Part shown: piece after piece, positions 1 to 6,572 of the stretch
Layout of the letters: the number at the start of each line of letters is the position of its first letter
Numbering within the stretch: the stretch's first letter is position 1
Notes under the pieces: generated by a model
What the model was told of the DNA's origin: nothing
Databases searched by the model: none
The model's input: only the letters and a program-made list of their open reading frames with translations
Translations under genes and position numbers: made by a program
Assembly (NCBI GenBank): GCA_022563275.1
Contig: JADFNR010000015.1
Coordinates: 1-38,342 of the forward strand
Origin: Chloroflexota bacterium
Lineage (GTDB): Bacteria; Chloroflexota; Dehalococcoidia; UBA3495
Reading direction: 5' to 3'
Length of the DNA stretch: 38,342 nt

Positions 1-556
1 CATCGCCGGCGATCTCGTTGGAGGTATCGACGATGATCACCCGCTTCTTGGCTTCTTGAGACAGGACCCGGGCCATCTCCCGCAGCATGGTGGTTTTGCC
101 CACGCCGGGGCGGCCCAAGAGCAGGATATTCTTTCCGGAGAACGCCAGGTCTTCGATGATCTTGATCGTCCCGAAGACTGCCCGGCCCACCCGGCAGGTG
201 ATGCCTATGACCTGTCCTTTCCGGTTGCGGATGGCCGATATCCGGTGGAGAGTACGCTCGATTCCGGCGCGGTTGTCGTCTCCGAAATCGCCGATCCGTT
301 CTATCACGTTCGCCAGGTCCTCGGCGGTAACAGGACTTTCGTCCAGGTCAGCGTCGCCCGACACGAACCTGGCCTCGGGCAAGCGCCCCAGGTCCAGTAC
401 GATCTCCAGCAATTGGTCCAGGTCGTCGCGGGCCCTCAGGACCTCCGCGACTCGGTCGGGCAGCACATTGAGCACCAGGTCAAGTTCAATCTGTTCCCTG
501 CTTTCCCTGGTGCGTTCCGCTTCCTGGATCTCTTCCTGCACCGTTGCCAATATCAC
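1..556 (-). CDS. R3H/SpoIIIAA-like AAA ATPase, N-terminal part (cut by window start)
   Basis: Translating the minus strand from a GTG at 556 gives an uninterrupted frame to the window edge (185 codons seen). It contains a Walker A motif, GRPGVGKTTMLREMAR, followed by VIIVDTSNEIAGD, the Walker B-like segment of the family of single-stranded nucleic-acid-binding R3H ATPases related to SpoIIIAA and chloroplast Ycf45. The preceding 140 residues (LPDRVAEVL.., then RISAIRNRKGQVIGITCRVGR) match the usual N-terminal domain; the R3H domain would lie beyond the window. The GTG overlaps the stop of the upstream gene (GTGA), which suggests translational coupling in the pdxS operon. A TTG at 550 is an alternative start. 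The specific role of this family in non-sporulating bacteria is unknown. Confidence 0.85.
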   Translation of the reverse strand, partial: MILATVQEEIQEAERTRESREQIELDLVLNVLPDRVAEVLRARDDLDQLLEIVLDLGRLPEARFVSGDADLDESPVTAEDLANVIERIGDFGDDNRAGIERTLHRISAIRNRKGQVIGITCRVGRAVFGTIKIIEDLAFSGKNILLLGRPGVGKTTMLREMARVLSQEAKKRVIIVDTSNEIAGD

Positions 557-1461
557 GCCTCCGCATAGGAAAGTTCGCGATTTCCAACCGGTACCGCAAC
601 CGTTTTGATCAACATAGTATAACGCCCGGCCTCGTGCAGGCCCCGCCGGAGCAATAATTGGGCAATGTTCTCCTGATAGTCAGGGACCAGCCAGTTCTGG
701 GTTTGGTAGGAGGTCCGGACCAGATATTCCGATGTTTCCGGATGGCCGGGATGCCCCATCATTTGTCCGGCAGCGGTTTTGCCGAAGGGTTCGCGCATCC
801 GCCAACCAACGATTTTTCCGTCGTGTTTCAGGACCGTTTCGTTTCTGCGCGTTCGGGCCGGCTCCTGTGAATCCCACCACTGGCCGGCTGTCACGCCGAC
901 CCCTTCCCGGACCCGCTGCGGCGTCGCCGCGCAGTATAGCTGGAACAATCCCTGTCTATCCACTGCCGACCGGTCTTCCGCCGTAAAGCGGGCCGCGGTG
1001 TCTTCAGAAACGTGATCGGCGCCGGGCAGCCATTCGCTGCCAGTCAGGTGTAGTTCTTCATAGTAGGGAAAGAACCCGGCCCTCCGCGCCACGTCCACGA
1101 TCTGACTGTCGCTGGGGACCCGGAGGAACACCCTTTCGGCGCCCCGGAAGCCGGCGCCGCGAACGACCTGTTCCAGGAGGTCCAACGCCTGGTCTGACTC
1201 TTGCAAGTGCAGCCGGTCCACTTCCCAGGCGCGGACCCCGCTGCGCACCCGGGCCGACGCGAGACTGGACAGTTTCATGCCTTTCCAATCACCCACTGTT
1301 ACCCGGTTCGAGTCGCGGGTCAATGCTTGCCGCCAGAGGGTGGAGTTGCGCAACGGGCGGCAGCGGACCACCGACTCGATTGGCGCTGCCAGGTTTGCGC
1401 CTCCGGGCGCATCGACCAGCATGCAGCGCAGGGCATCGCTTATCCGGAACGCCGTGATCAT
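553..1461 (-). CDS. GNAT-like protein of unknown substrate
   Basis: Protein of 302 residues. The middle (about residues 90-130) reads as a GNAT-type fold, with LLEQVVRGAGFRGAERVFLRVP followed by a G-F-F-P-Y-Y-E-E strand typical of the end of an acetyltransferase-like domain, but I do not see a clean acetyl-CoA loop (R/Q-x-x-G-x-G/A), so acetyltransferase activity is not shown. The ATG overlaps the pdxT stop (ATGA) and its own stop overlaps the next gene's GTG, so it is the third of four tightly coupled genes. It has no signal peptide or membrane segment. No link to vitamin B6 can be read from the sequence; membership in the operon is the only hint of function. Confidence 0.75.
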   Translation of the reverse strand: MITAFRISDALRCMLVDAPGGANLAAPIESVVRCRPLRNSTLWRQALTRDSNRVTVGDWKGMKLSSLASARVRSGVRAWEVDRLHLQESDQALDLLEQVVRGAGFRGAERVFLRVPSDSQIVDVARRAGFFPYYEELHLTGSEWLPGADHVSEDTAARFTAEDRSAVDRQGLFQLYCAATPQRVREGVGVTAGQWWDSQEPARTRRNETVLKHDGKIVGWRMREPFGKTAAGQMMGHPGHPETSEYLVRTSYQTQNWLVPDYQENIAQLLLRRGLHEAGRYTMLIKTVAVPVGNRELSYAEA

Positions 1462-2081
1462 GAAAGCCCGTTACCGGGTGCGTCTATCAACGATTTGCCA
1501 GGTTTGCCGTGGCCGCAGGCCAGTTCCAAGAAGTAGCTGTGGAAACGGTAATCGTTGGTCAGTTCGGGGTGGAAGGAGGTGGCGATCAGGTTGCCTTGCC
1601 GCACCGCCACCGGCCGGTCTGCGTCCAGAGCGGACAGCACTTCCACGCCTTCGCCGACGCGGATTATGACCGGGGCGCGGATGAAGATCGCGTGGAAGGG
1701 GTCCGGCCCCAGGGCGCTCACTTCCAGAGTCTGTTCGAAGCTGTCCACCTGGCGTCCGAAGGCATTTCGCTGCACGCCGATGTCCATAATGCCCAGGGGG
1801 ATGGGGTCTTTTTCGGTGATTTCCCGGGAGAGCATGATCAAGCCGGCGCAGGTGCCCCAGACCGCGCGGCCCTGCGCGGCCATCTGTTCCACGGGCTCTC
1901 TCAAGTTGTAGATGGTCATCAGGCGGCTGAGCGTCGTGCTTTCGCCCCCTGGAATGATCAGTCCGTCCAGCGAATCCAGCTGTTCCGGCAGCCTAACTTC
2001 CCGGGCTTTGACACCAAGCTTGCCGAGGACGGATATATGTTCGGCGAAATCGCCTTGTATCGCTAAGACGCCTACTTCCAA
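1458..2081 (-). CDS. pdxT: Pyridoxal 5'-phosphate synthase glutaminase subunit PdxT
   Basis: Class I glutamine amidotransferase that frees ammonia from glutamine for the PdxS synthase subunit. In 207 residues it shows all family marks: VGVLAIQGDFAEH at the N-terminus, the oxyanion segment IIPGGESTT (43-50), the nucleophile Cys78 in WGTCAGLI, and the His171/Glu173 pair in FHPELT. Length is typical for the family. The start is a TTG (2081) preceded by an AGCAGG sequence, which gives the conserved N-terminus without extension. It follows pdxS by 90 bp and overlaps the next gene by 4 bp. Function is secure from the complete catalytic triad and the adjacent partner gene. Confidence 0.97.
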   Translation of the reverse strand: MEVGVLAIQGDFAEHISVLGKLGVKAREVRLPEQLDSLDGLIIPGGESTTLSRLMTIYNLREPVEQMAAQGRAVWGTCAGLIMLSREITEKDPIPLGIMDIGVQRNAFGRQVDSFEQTLEVSALGPDPFHAIFIRAPVIIRVGEGVEVLSALDADRPVAVRQGNLIATSFHPELTNDYRFHSYFLELACGHGKPGKSLIDAPGNGLS

Positions 2082-2171
2082 CGCGGCCTGCTGATTCTTC
2101 TTCTTAGAATTCTCGTCCGGTCCGGTCTCCAGATCGGACCGGCGCCCGTTCCCCCCAACCGTGCCAGGTCT

Positions 2172-3062
2172 CTACTTGCTCCGGGCGGCCAGCAATTCCT
2201 CTTCGGGAAGAGACTTGACGCTGATGCCGACCATGGCCTCGCCCAGGCCCTTGGAAACTTCGGCCAGGATCTTTGGGTCCTTGTAGTGGGTTACCGCTTG
2301 GACGATGGCGTAGGCCCGGCTGGCCGGGTCGCCCGACTTAAATACGCCGGAGCCCACGAACACGCCGTCGGCGCCCAGTTGCATCATCAGCGCCGCGTCG
2401 GCCGGGGTGGCCACGCCGCCGGCGGCGAAGTTGACCACGGGCATGCGGCCCATTTCCTTGGTCTTGATCAGCAGGTCCAGGCTCACCTGCATGTCCCGGG
2501 CCTCGACGACCATTTCGTCTTCGGGCATATTTTGAAGCTTCCGGATGGCATCTTGGACGGCGCGCATGTGGCGGACGGCTTCCACCACGTCGCCGGTGCC
2601 CGCCTCGCCCTTGGTGCGGATCATGGCGGCGCCTTCGGAGATGCGGCGCAGGGCCTCTCCCAGGTTGCGGCAGCCGCAGACGAAGGGCACGCTGTAGTCC
2701 TGCTTCCAGATGTGGTGCAGCTCGTCGGCGGGGGTAAGGACCTCGGACTCGTCGATATAATCCACGCCCAGGGACTCCAGTATCTGGGCCTCAACGAAGT
2801 GGCCGATACGGACCTTGGCCATGACGGGGATGCTCACTGTGTCCATGATGTCGCAGATTATCTGCGGGTCGGTCATGCGGGCCACGCCGCCGTCGGCTCG
2901 GATGTCGGCAGGCACGCGCTCCAGCGCCATCACGGCGACCGCGCCGGCCTCGGCGGCTATCTTTGCCTGTTCGACGTTCACCACGTCCATGATGACTCCG
3001 CCCTTGAGCATCTGAGCGTGACCGGCCTTGACCGTAAACGTCCCTGTTAGTACTTCGACCAT
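2172..3062 (-). CDS. pdxS: Pyridoxal 5'-phosphate synthase lyase subunit PdxS
   Basis: Synthase subunit of the ribose-5-phosphate-dependent (DXP-independent) vitamin B6 pathway. With ammonia from PdxT it condenses ribose 5-phosphate and glyceraldehyde 3-phosphate to PLP. The 296-residue product has Asp26 (GGVIMDV), the Schiff-base Lys83 ([13 protein letters not shown]), the second Lys151 with the phosphate loop [10 protein letters not shown], and the C-terminal [16 protein letters not shown] segment. The frame stays open upstream to an ATG at 3173, but that codon lies inside a strong promoter. The ATG at 3062 has GGAGG nine bases ahead and gives the family's usual length (about 294), so I place the start there. 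First gene of the operon. Confidence 0.97.
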   Translation of the reverse strand: MVEVLTGTFTVKAGHAQMLKGGVIMDVVNVEQAKIAAEAGAVAVMALERVPADIRADGGVARMTDPQIICDIMDTVSIPVMAKVRIGHFVEAQILESLGVDYIDESEVLTPADELHHIWKQDYSVPFVCGCRNLGEALRRISEGAAMIRTKGEAGTGDVVEAVRHMRAVQDAIRKLQNMPEDEMVVEARDMQVSLDLLIKTKEMGRMPVVNFAAGGVATPADAALMMQLGADGVFVGSGVFKSGDPASRAYAIVQAVTHYKDPKILAEVSKGLGEAMVGISVKSLPEEELLAARSK

Positions 3063-3143
3063 CTTCGCCGTCCTCCGGGTGTCTGCATAATCGTTGGTGG
3101 CAAGAGGCAATTCCCCTAAGAAATTAGCCTCGGTTGCGTCTGC

Positions 3144-3173
3144 ATTATACGCTTTTGCCGGGTCTATTATCAA
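3144..3173 (-). promoter_or_regulatory. Sigma-70 promoter of the pdxS operon
   Basis: On the minus strand TTGATA (3168-3173) and a perfect TATAAT (3144-3149) are separated by 18 bp. Transcription would begin near 3137, giving a leader of about 75 nt before the pdxS ATG at 3062. It also shows that the longer open frame of pdxS is not translated. Confidence 0.8.
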
Positions 3174-3309
3174 TTGCGCCGCCGGACTGCTCCAGGCTGG
3201 TGATCGCCTTGCCGGCCACTGTACCGGTCCATTGATTCTCGTCCATGTGGTGGGTCGGGAAGCTGACCATTGGGCATCGGAGAGGATAGCGCCAAGCCGG
3301 ATTATTATC

Positions 3310-3339
3310 TTGACAGTCGATGGGGGCAGATTTGATAAT
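3310..3339 (+). promoter_or_regulatory. Promoter of the tRNA-Phe/tRNA-Gly unit
   Basis: A perfect TTGACA (3310-3315) and GATAAT (3334-3339) with an 18-bp spacer end about ten bases before the first tRNA nucleotide. No separate promoter is seen before tRNA-Gly, so the two tRNAs are probably co-transcribed. Confidence 0.8.
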
Positions 3340-3349
3340 AGACCCTACT

Positions 3350-3425
3350 GCCGAGGTAGCTCAGGTGGTAGAGCACGGCACTGAAAATGCCGGTGTCGAC
3401 AGTTCGAGTCTGTCCCTCGGCACCA
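3350..3425 (+). tRNA. tRNA-Phe(GAA)
   Basis: A 76-nt cloverleaf: acceptor GCCGAGG pairs with CCTCGGC, D arm GCTC/GAGC, anticodon stem CGGCA/TGCCG with loop CTGAAAA (anticodon GAA), T arm GACAG/CTGTC with loop TTCGAGT, discriminator A and an encoded CCA. Confidence 0.97.
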
Positions 3426-3467
3426 CTAACAACCTTGGACCCGGTCCAAAAGGCCGGAAAACATCGA

Positions 3468-3542
<75 letters not shown>

Positions 3543-3557
3543 ATTATTAGATACCAA

Positions 3558-3592
3558 ATGGCCCTCGGGATACCTCTCGAGGGCCATTGCTT
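3558..3592 (+). terminator. Terminator of the tRNA pair
   Basis: A perfect 10-bp stem ATGGCCCTCG/CGAGGGCCAT with a 10-nt loop starts 15 bases after tRNA-Gly. The following T tract is weak (TGCTTTGC), so termination efficiency is uncertain. Confidence 0.7.
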
Positions 3593-3852
3593 TGCATCGT
3601 TGGCGCCAATCACGCGGGGGAAAGTTAGAATTGCCTGGAGCCGGTCAACCCTGGTTCAAATGGGCCATCGCCAGCCTGGTCTGTGCCTTTATAGCCCTGG
3701 CCGTCGCGCCCTTGGTGTTCGGGCTAGTGGGGGTAGTAGCTGGCACGGTGGCGGTTGCGGACGGTGAGCGCTGGTGGGGAGCTGCGGGGGTCACTGCCAG
3801 TGGTGGGGCTTTGATTGTGAGCTTTTATTTGGCTGCTAGTCTGGCGGCGTAG
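3592..3852 (+). CDS. Small two-helix membrane protein (paralogue of the gene at 11245)
   Basis: Up to 86 residues; two hydrophobic stretches (WAIASLVCAFIALAVAPLVF and a later GGALIVSFYLAASLAA) flank the conserved turn VADGERWWGAAGV. The gene at 11245-11523 encodes the same layout (IAKGDKWWGVAAV), so the two are paralogues. The fold resembles DUF4190-type small membrane proteins; no function is known. The first possible start is TTG 3592, but the TTG at 3631, preceded by GGGGGAAAG, looks better and would give 73 residues. A stretch (ACGTAAAAGCCGCCAGC) about 60 bp after the stop matches DNA at the end of the paralogue, so the present 3' end may have been shortened. Confidence 0.6.
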   Translation: MHRWRQSRGGKLELPGAGQPWFKWAIASLVCAFIALAVAPLVFGLVGVVAGTVAVADGERWWGAAGVTASGGALIVSFYLAASLAA

Positions 3853-3985
3853 ATGTCTCGGGGAGCGCTGCGGCAGCTGTAACTGGGTATATTTGGGCTG
3901 GTGCACTAATTACGTAAAAGCCGCCAGCAGTCAGCCTGCCGAATATTCCGCATATTCCGCTTTGCTCTTGGGCGGCGATGGCACT

Positions 3986-4156
3986 CTACAAGTCCGGTTT
4001 AAGCGCGAGGCCTACCAGCGAGCTGCCAATCACTAACGCCAACGTTAGGGCCAAAACCGAACTCACTGCTATTATGTCCGCCCCCAAAATAGTCAAAGCA
4101 AAAAACGCCGCCAAGCCAACGAAACTTCCAACAACAAGGAAAAGGAGAATTTTCAT
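3986..4156 (-). CDS. Small two-helix membrane protein, 56 residues
   Basis: An ATG at 4156 on the minus strand opens a 56-residue frame beginning MKILLFLVVGSFVGLAAFFA and ending ALKPDL. Nearly the whole protein is hydrophobic, in two segments (about 3-24 and 29-52) with one acidic turn (GAD), as expected of a small integral membrane protein. A weak GGTGAG precedes the ATG. The opposite strand is also open here, but its product is Arg/Lys/Thr-rich with no membrane or domain pattern, so I take the minus frame as the gene. I do not recognise a family. Confidence 0.5.
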   Translation of the reverse strand: MKILLFLVVGSFVGLAAFFALTILGADIIAVSSVLALTLALVIGSSLVGLALKPDL

Positions 4157-4484
4157 CTTCTCACCACCGGAGAGTCTGAATCGTCGACAGCTAGCCGTTT
4201 TGGGTTGACTGATATTATGTCTTGTTCACTGTTTTGCGTTGTGTGATTTCTGTTTGATATTAGTGGTTCGGATAAGCAAGGGCCTACCAATTCGGAATCT
4301 TTGCGCTCAGGTTAACTTTCGCTGAGGGGACATTGCTGGGGCCACGCAAAAAGACGGCCAACGCCGGAAAACCAAGCTGTTCTAGGCGAGGTGCGCTGCG
4401 GTAGCTAGGTGGGAAGAAAAGCGGGTGTTGCCAGGGGATTTGGGTAGTGCTGTGGCGGAGATAGTGAGGGTCGGGAATGGGCGA
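4157..4484. other. Intergenic stretch with nothing convincing
   Basis: Neither strand offers a convincing coding frame, RNA gene or strong hairpin in these 328 bases. The part next to 4156 is AT-rich and may hold the promoter of the small membrane protein gene on the minus strand, but I see no good -35/-10 pair. Confidence 0.4.
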
Positions 4485-4583
4485 TTATCCCCCAATAACA
4501 GGCATTGCCCCAGACAGCAATAATACCGCGAATACTACCGCTGCCACCAACATGACAACAATCCCGACTCCGGCTCTAAACAT
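4485..4583 (-). CDS. Candidate single-helix micro-protein, 32 residues
   Basis: The minus-strand frame from ATG 4583 encodes 32 residues starting MFRAGVGIVVMLVAAVVFAV and ending PVIGG, one clear transmembrane helix behind a single Arg. It resembles other tiny membrane proteins in this region. No ribosome binding site is visible, and at this length an open hydrophobic frame can arise by chance, so confidence is low. Confidence 0.3.
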   Translation of the reverse strand: MFRAGVGIVVMLVAAVVFAVLLLSGAMPVIGG

Positions 4584-4746
4584 TGTTTATCGCTAGTTGG
4601 CTAGCAGGTAAAAATTTGGTGCCAACTTCAATCTGTGTGTCCATTCAGCGAGTATGATTGACTGGCCGTTGCCAATATATGACCGCTGGTACTAGCAGGA
4701 CGTGATCTTAATCACACAAGGCTGAATACTTCGCCTAGAGCGAGTG

Positions 4747-4944
4747 TTACCCCGCCGCCTCCACCTGGTCCCACCGCACAGTTATAGTCTCATCCGAGTC
4801 TAAGTTCACGTGGTAGCCGTTAGACCACTCGTCTGGGTAGTCCACGGCCCTCTGGTGCACGTTGCTATCGACCGTGCCGGTCCGGCCGGCGTACTTGCCG
4901 TTGGTGATCGTCACCCGGTCGCCGCGGCGCCGCATCCATCGCAT
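4747..4944 (-). CDS. Small KOW-motif protein
   Basis: 65 residues. GDRVTITNGKYAGRTGTVDS (about 8-27) is a KOW motif as found in NusG, RpL24 and related RNA- or ribosome-binding proteins. The remainder, with YHVNLDSDETITVRWDQVE, completes a small SH3-like barrel. Freestanding KOW proteins of this size occur in several bacteria with unknown roles. Two starts are possible (ATG 4944 or ATG 4935) and neither has a good ribosome binding site. RNA or protein binding is inferred from the fold only. Confidence 0.65.
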   Translation of the reverse strand: MRWMRRRGDRVTITNGKYAGRTGTVDSNVHQRAVDYPDEWSNGYHVNLDSDETITVRWDQVEAAG

Positions 4945-5208
4945 GGGTAGACGATATGGAGGTGTAATGCCGCTGGGGAAGAACGGGGTGTCAGCAGCTC
5001 GCGGTTACTGACCTGGCCCTCTCAATGACCTCTATGGTAAAGTACGCCATCAACCCGACTGGAATCAAATTCGATAGGAGGGGAATCATGCACGTAAGAG
5101 TAGCAATTAGTCAGAGAAGATGCAGTAGGTGATATGTAATGGCGATTCAATTACCCACATTGGAAAGAAACAGTTGGTTTATCGCACAAATTATTAAGGA
5201 GGACTGTC

Positions 5209-5850
5209 ATGAGTAGTACGAGAAACAGGTTCAAGTTGGTGATAATCACTTTGTTATTGGTGGGGTTGTTGGGCGCGCTATTTAGCGCCTACGGTGGTGT
5301 AAGCGCCGGGATCAACGCCGCCCCCACCACCACGGTCATGGTCAGGGACTTTAAAAGCTTCGGTGACGTCAGGGTCATGAACCCTCAAAATCGGGGCGCA
5401 TCGGATTTATCAAGGAACCTCGATGGAATAGCCATGAATATCGACACCACAGACCTGCCCGTTGGCGCGTACACAGTTTGGTGGGTGATATTCAACAATC
5501 CCAGTGCCTGCACCGGCGAAAACGGCGCTTGCGTCGCCGCCGATAGTGGAAAGGCGCCAGGGAACCCCACGGAGGCCGGAGTGCTTTGGGCCACCGGTGG
5601 TATTGTTGGCCCCGACCGCATCGGCCACTTCAGCGCGAGCCTCGGGTTAGGTGTAGACGCGGCCCCTGGCCCGGTTCTGCGTGGGCCGGCCTTAACGAAC
5701 CCCATGGGCGCTGATGTACACATCGTAGTGCGGTACCATGGCCCCGCAAAATTCTCCGATGCCATCCCGCTTGCAGAGCAGATTACCACTGTCGGAGGCA
5801 CCTGCGACGAGTTCCCATGCTTCGATGTGCAGGTGGCGATCCACGACTAG
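5209..5850 (+). CDS. Secreted protein of unknown function
   Basis: 213 residues with a strong ribosome binding site (AAGGAGG, 5194-5200) before ATG 5209. Residues 8-30 form a signal peptide (positive MSSTRNRFK, then VIITLLLVGLLGALF, then small residues through GGVSAG). The mature part is Gly/Ala-rich and likely beta-sheet, with four Cys (SACTGENGAC and GGTCDEFPC) that could form two disulfides in the exported protein. I do not recognise a named domain; the GAYTVWWVIFNNPSAC segment is reminiscent of CHRD or superoxide-dismutase-like beta sandwiches but this is not secure. A strong terminator follows at 5884, so the gene is probably monocistronic. Confidence 0.75.
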   Translation: MSSTRNRFKLVIITLLLVGLLGALFSAYGGVSAGINAAPTTTVMVRDFKSFGDVRVMNPQNRGASDLSRNLDGIAMNIDTTDLPVGAYTVWWVIFNNPSACTGENGACVAADSGKAPGNPTEAGVLWATGGIVGPDRIGHFSASLGLGVDAAPGPVLRGPALTNPMGADVHIVVRYHGPAKFSDAIPLAEQITTVGGTCDEFPCFDVQVAIHD

Positions 5851-5883
5851 CAGCAACAGTTCATTTCCAAGGCACCAAGAGTG

Positions 5884-5926
5884 GCGGAGTCCCCGGCTAA
5901 ACAGAGCCGGTGGGCTCCGCTTTATT
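5884..5926 (+). terminator. Rho-independent terminator of the secreted protein gene
   Basis: GCGGAG (5884-5889) and CCGGCT pair with AGCCGG and CTCCGC (to 5920) around the loop AAACAG, with a small internal bulge, followed by TTTATT. It lies 34 bp after the stop codon at 5850. Confidence 0.75.
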
Positions 5927-5940
5927 CTCACAGGCGAAAA

Positions 5941-6015
5941 CGGATTAAATCTACGGTGTTTGACCTGTACCGATTAGTAGAAGGCAGGATTGTTGAACGG
6001 TGGGCCATGCACAAC
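5941..6015 (+). pseudogene. Possible remnant of a SnoaL-like protein
   Basis: About 25 codons read TVFDLYRLVEGRIVERWAMH, which resembles the characteristic end of SnoaL/NTF2-fold proteins (D-x-[FY]-R-x-x-x-G-[KR]-I-V-E-x-W-x). No start or N-terminal part is present because the frame runs back into the terminator of the preceding gene. I interpret it as the tail of a decayed gene. Confidence 0.4.
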
Positions 6016-6063
6016 GCGAAAGAGCCGATGTCTAGCTCACGTGCTATCTACCGCATCGATTGA

Positions 6064-6237
6064 TTACTCATTGTTACTCTCCCGTTCTATCTTTTCTCGG
6101 ATCGCCTCTTCAAGCCACTGCCCAACCTGCTTACCTGCATCTCTGGCCGCCTGCCTGGCAGCGTTCGCCGATTCGGGGGTCGTCCGAACTATGAAGTTGG
6201 GCTTTCTGCCTGTTCGCGGCCTGCCTCTTGCCGCCAT
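6064..6237 (-). CDS. Small basic DNA-binding-like protein, 57 residues
   Basis: The minus-strand frame from ATG 6237 gives 57 residues: an Arg/Gly/Pro-rich head (MAARGRPRTGRKPNF, AT-hook-like RGRP), a strand-like IVRTTPES, then two amphipathic helices ending QWLEEAIREKIERE. A strand followed by two helices is the layout of ribbon-helix-helix repressors such as CopG or the antitoxin partners of small toxins. No toxin gene lies beside it. The upstream promoter places the transcription start on the A of the ATG, suggesting leaderless translation and explaining the absence of a ribosome binding site. Regulatory function is inferred. Confidence 0.6.
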   Translation of the reverse strand: MAARGRPRTGRKPNFIVRTTPESANAARQAARDAGKQVGQWLEEAIREKIERESNNE

Positions 6238-6243
6238 GGATGT

Positions 6244-6272
6244 AGTCTATTTTTGGCAATGCCGAAAATCAA
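6244..6272 (-). promoter_or_regulatory. Promoter of the small DNA-binding-like gene
   Basis: On the minus strand TTGATT (6267-6272) and TAGACT (6244-6249) are separated by exactly 17 bp. The expected start point, about seven bases downstream, falls on or next to 6237, the first base of the ATG. Confidence 0.55.
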
Positions 6273-6529
6273 CAATCGGGCGCCCATGAAAGCAGGTAGG
6301 TTTTAGCTCTAGTGTTTTCTTAGGTATGAAATAACTATAGGTTCAGAGGGGTAGTTTTCATGCCCTGCAGTTGCGCAACAGGCATGAAAAACCGTTCGCC
6401 TCGAAGGTGGGTAGGAAGAGATGTAGGTATTGGCCCATATTTTGTTGAATAAATATACCCGTGGCCCAATCCGGCAGCGCATGTGACCCTAACACGCGGG
6501 CATGGGGCGGCATCGGCGCACCCCCTAAC

Positions 6530-6572
6530 TGAATCGTGTCATAATACCGGCAACTTTTGAGGCAGATACCGC
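6530..6572 (+). promoter_or_regulatory. Conserved 5' region of the multi-GAF kinase gene
   Basis: About 43 bases before the kinase start (including GAATCGTGTCATAATACCGG and GGCAGATACCGC) recur almost unchanged before the kinase N-terminal fragment at 28921 on the minus strand. TGTCATAAT can serve as an extended -10 element, and GAGG nine bases before the ATG as the ribosome binding site. The rest of the 335-base gap upstream (6238-6530) shows nothing else except the promoter on the opposite strand. Confidence 0.5.

Noticed and set aside
2286..3050. Long rightward frame over pdxS (254 codons)
   Set aside because: It is the antisense shadow of pdxS; the product is His/Gly/Val-rich and has no domain.
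3978..4208. Rightward 76-codon frame
   Set aside because: Product is basic and low in structure, while the minus strand encodes a coherent two-helix membrane protein.
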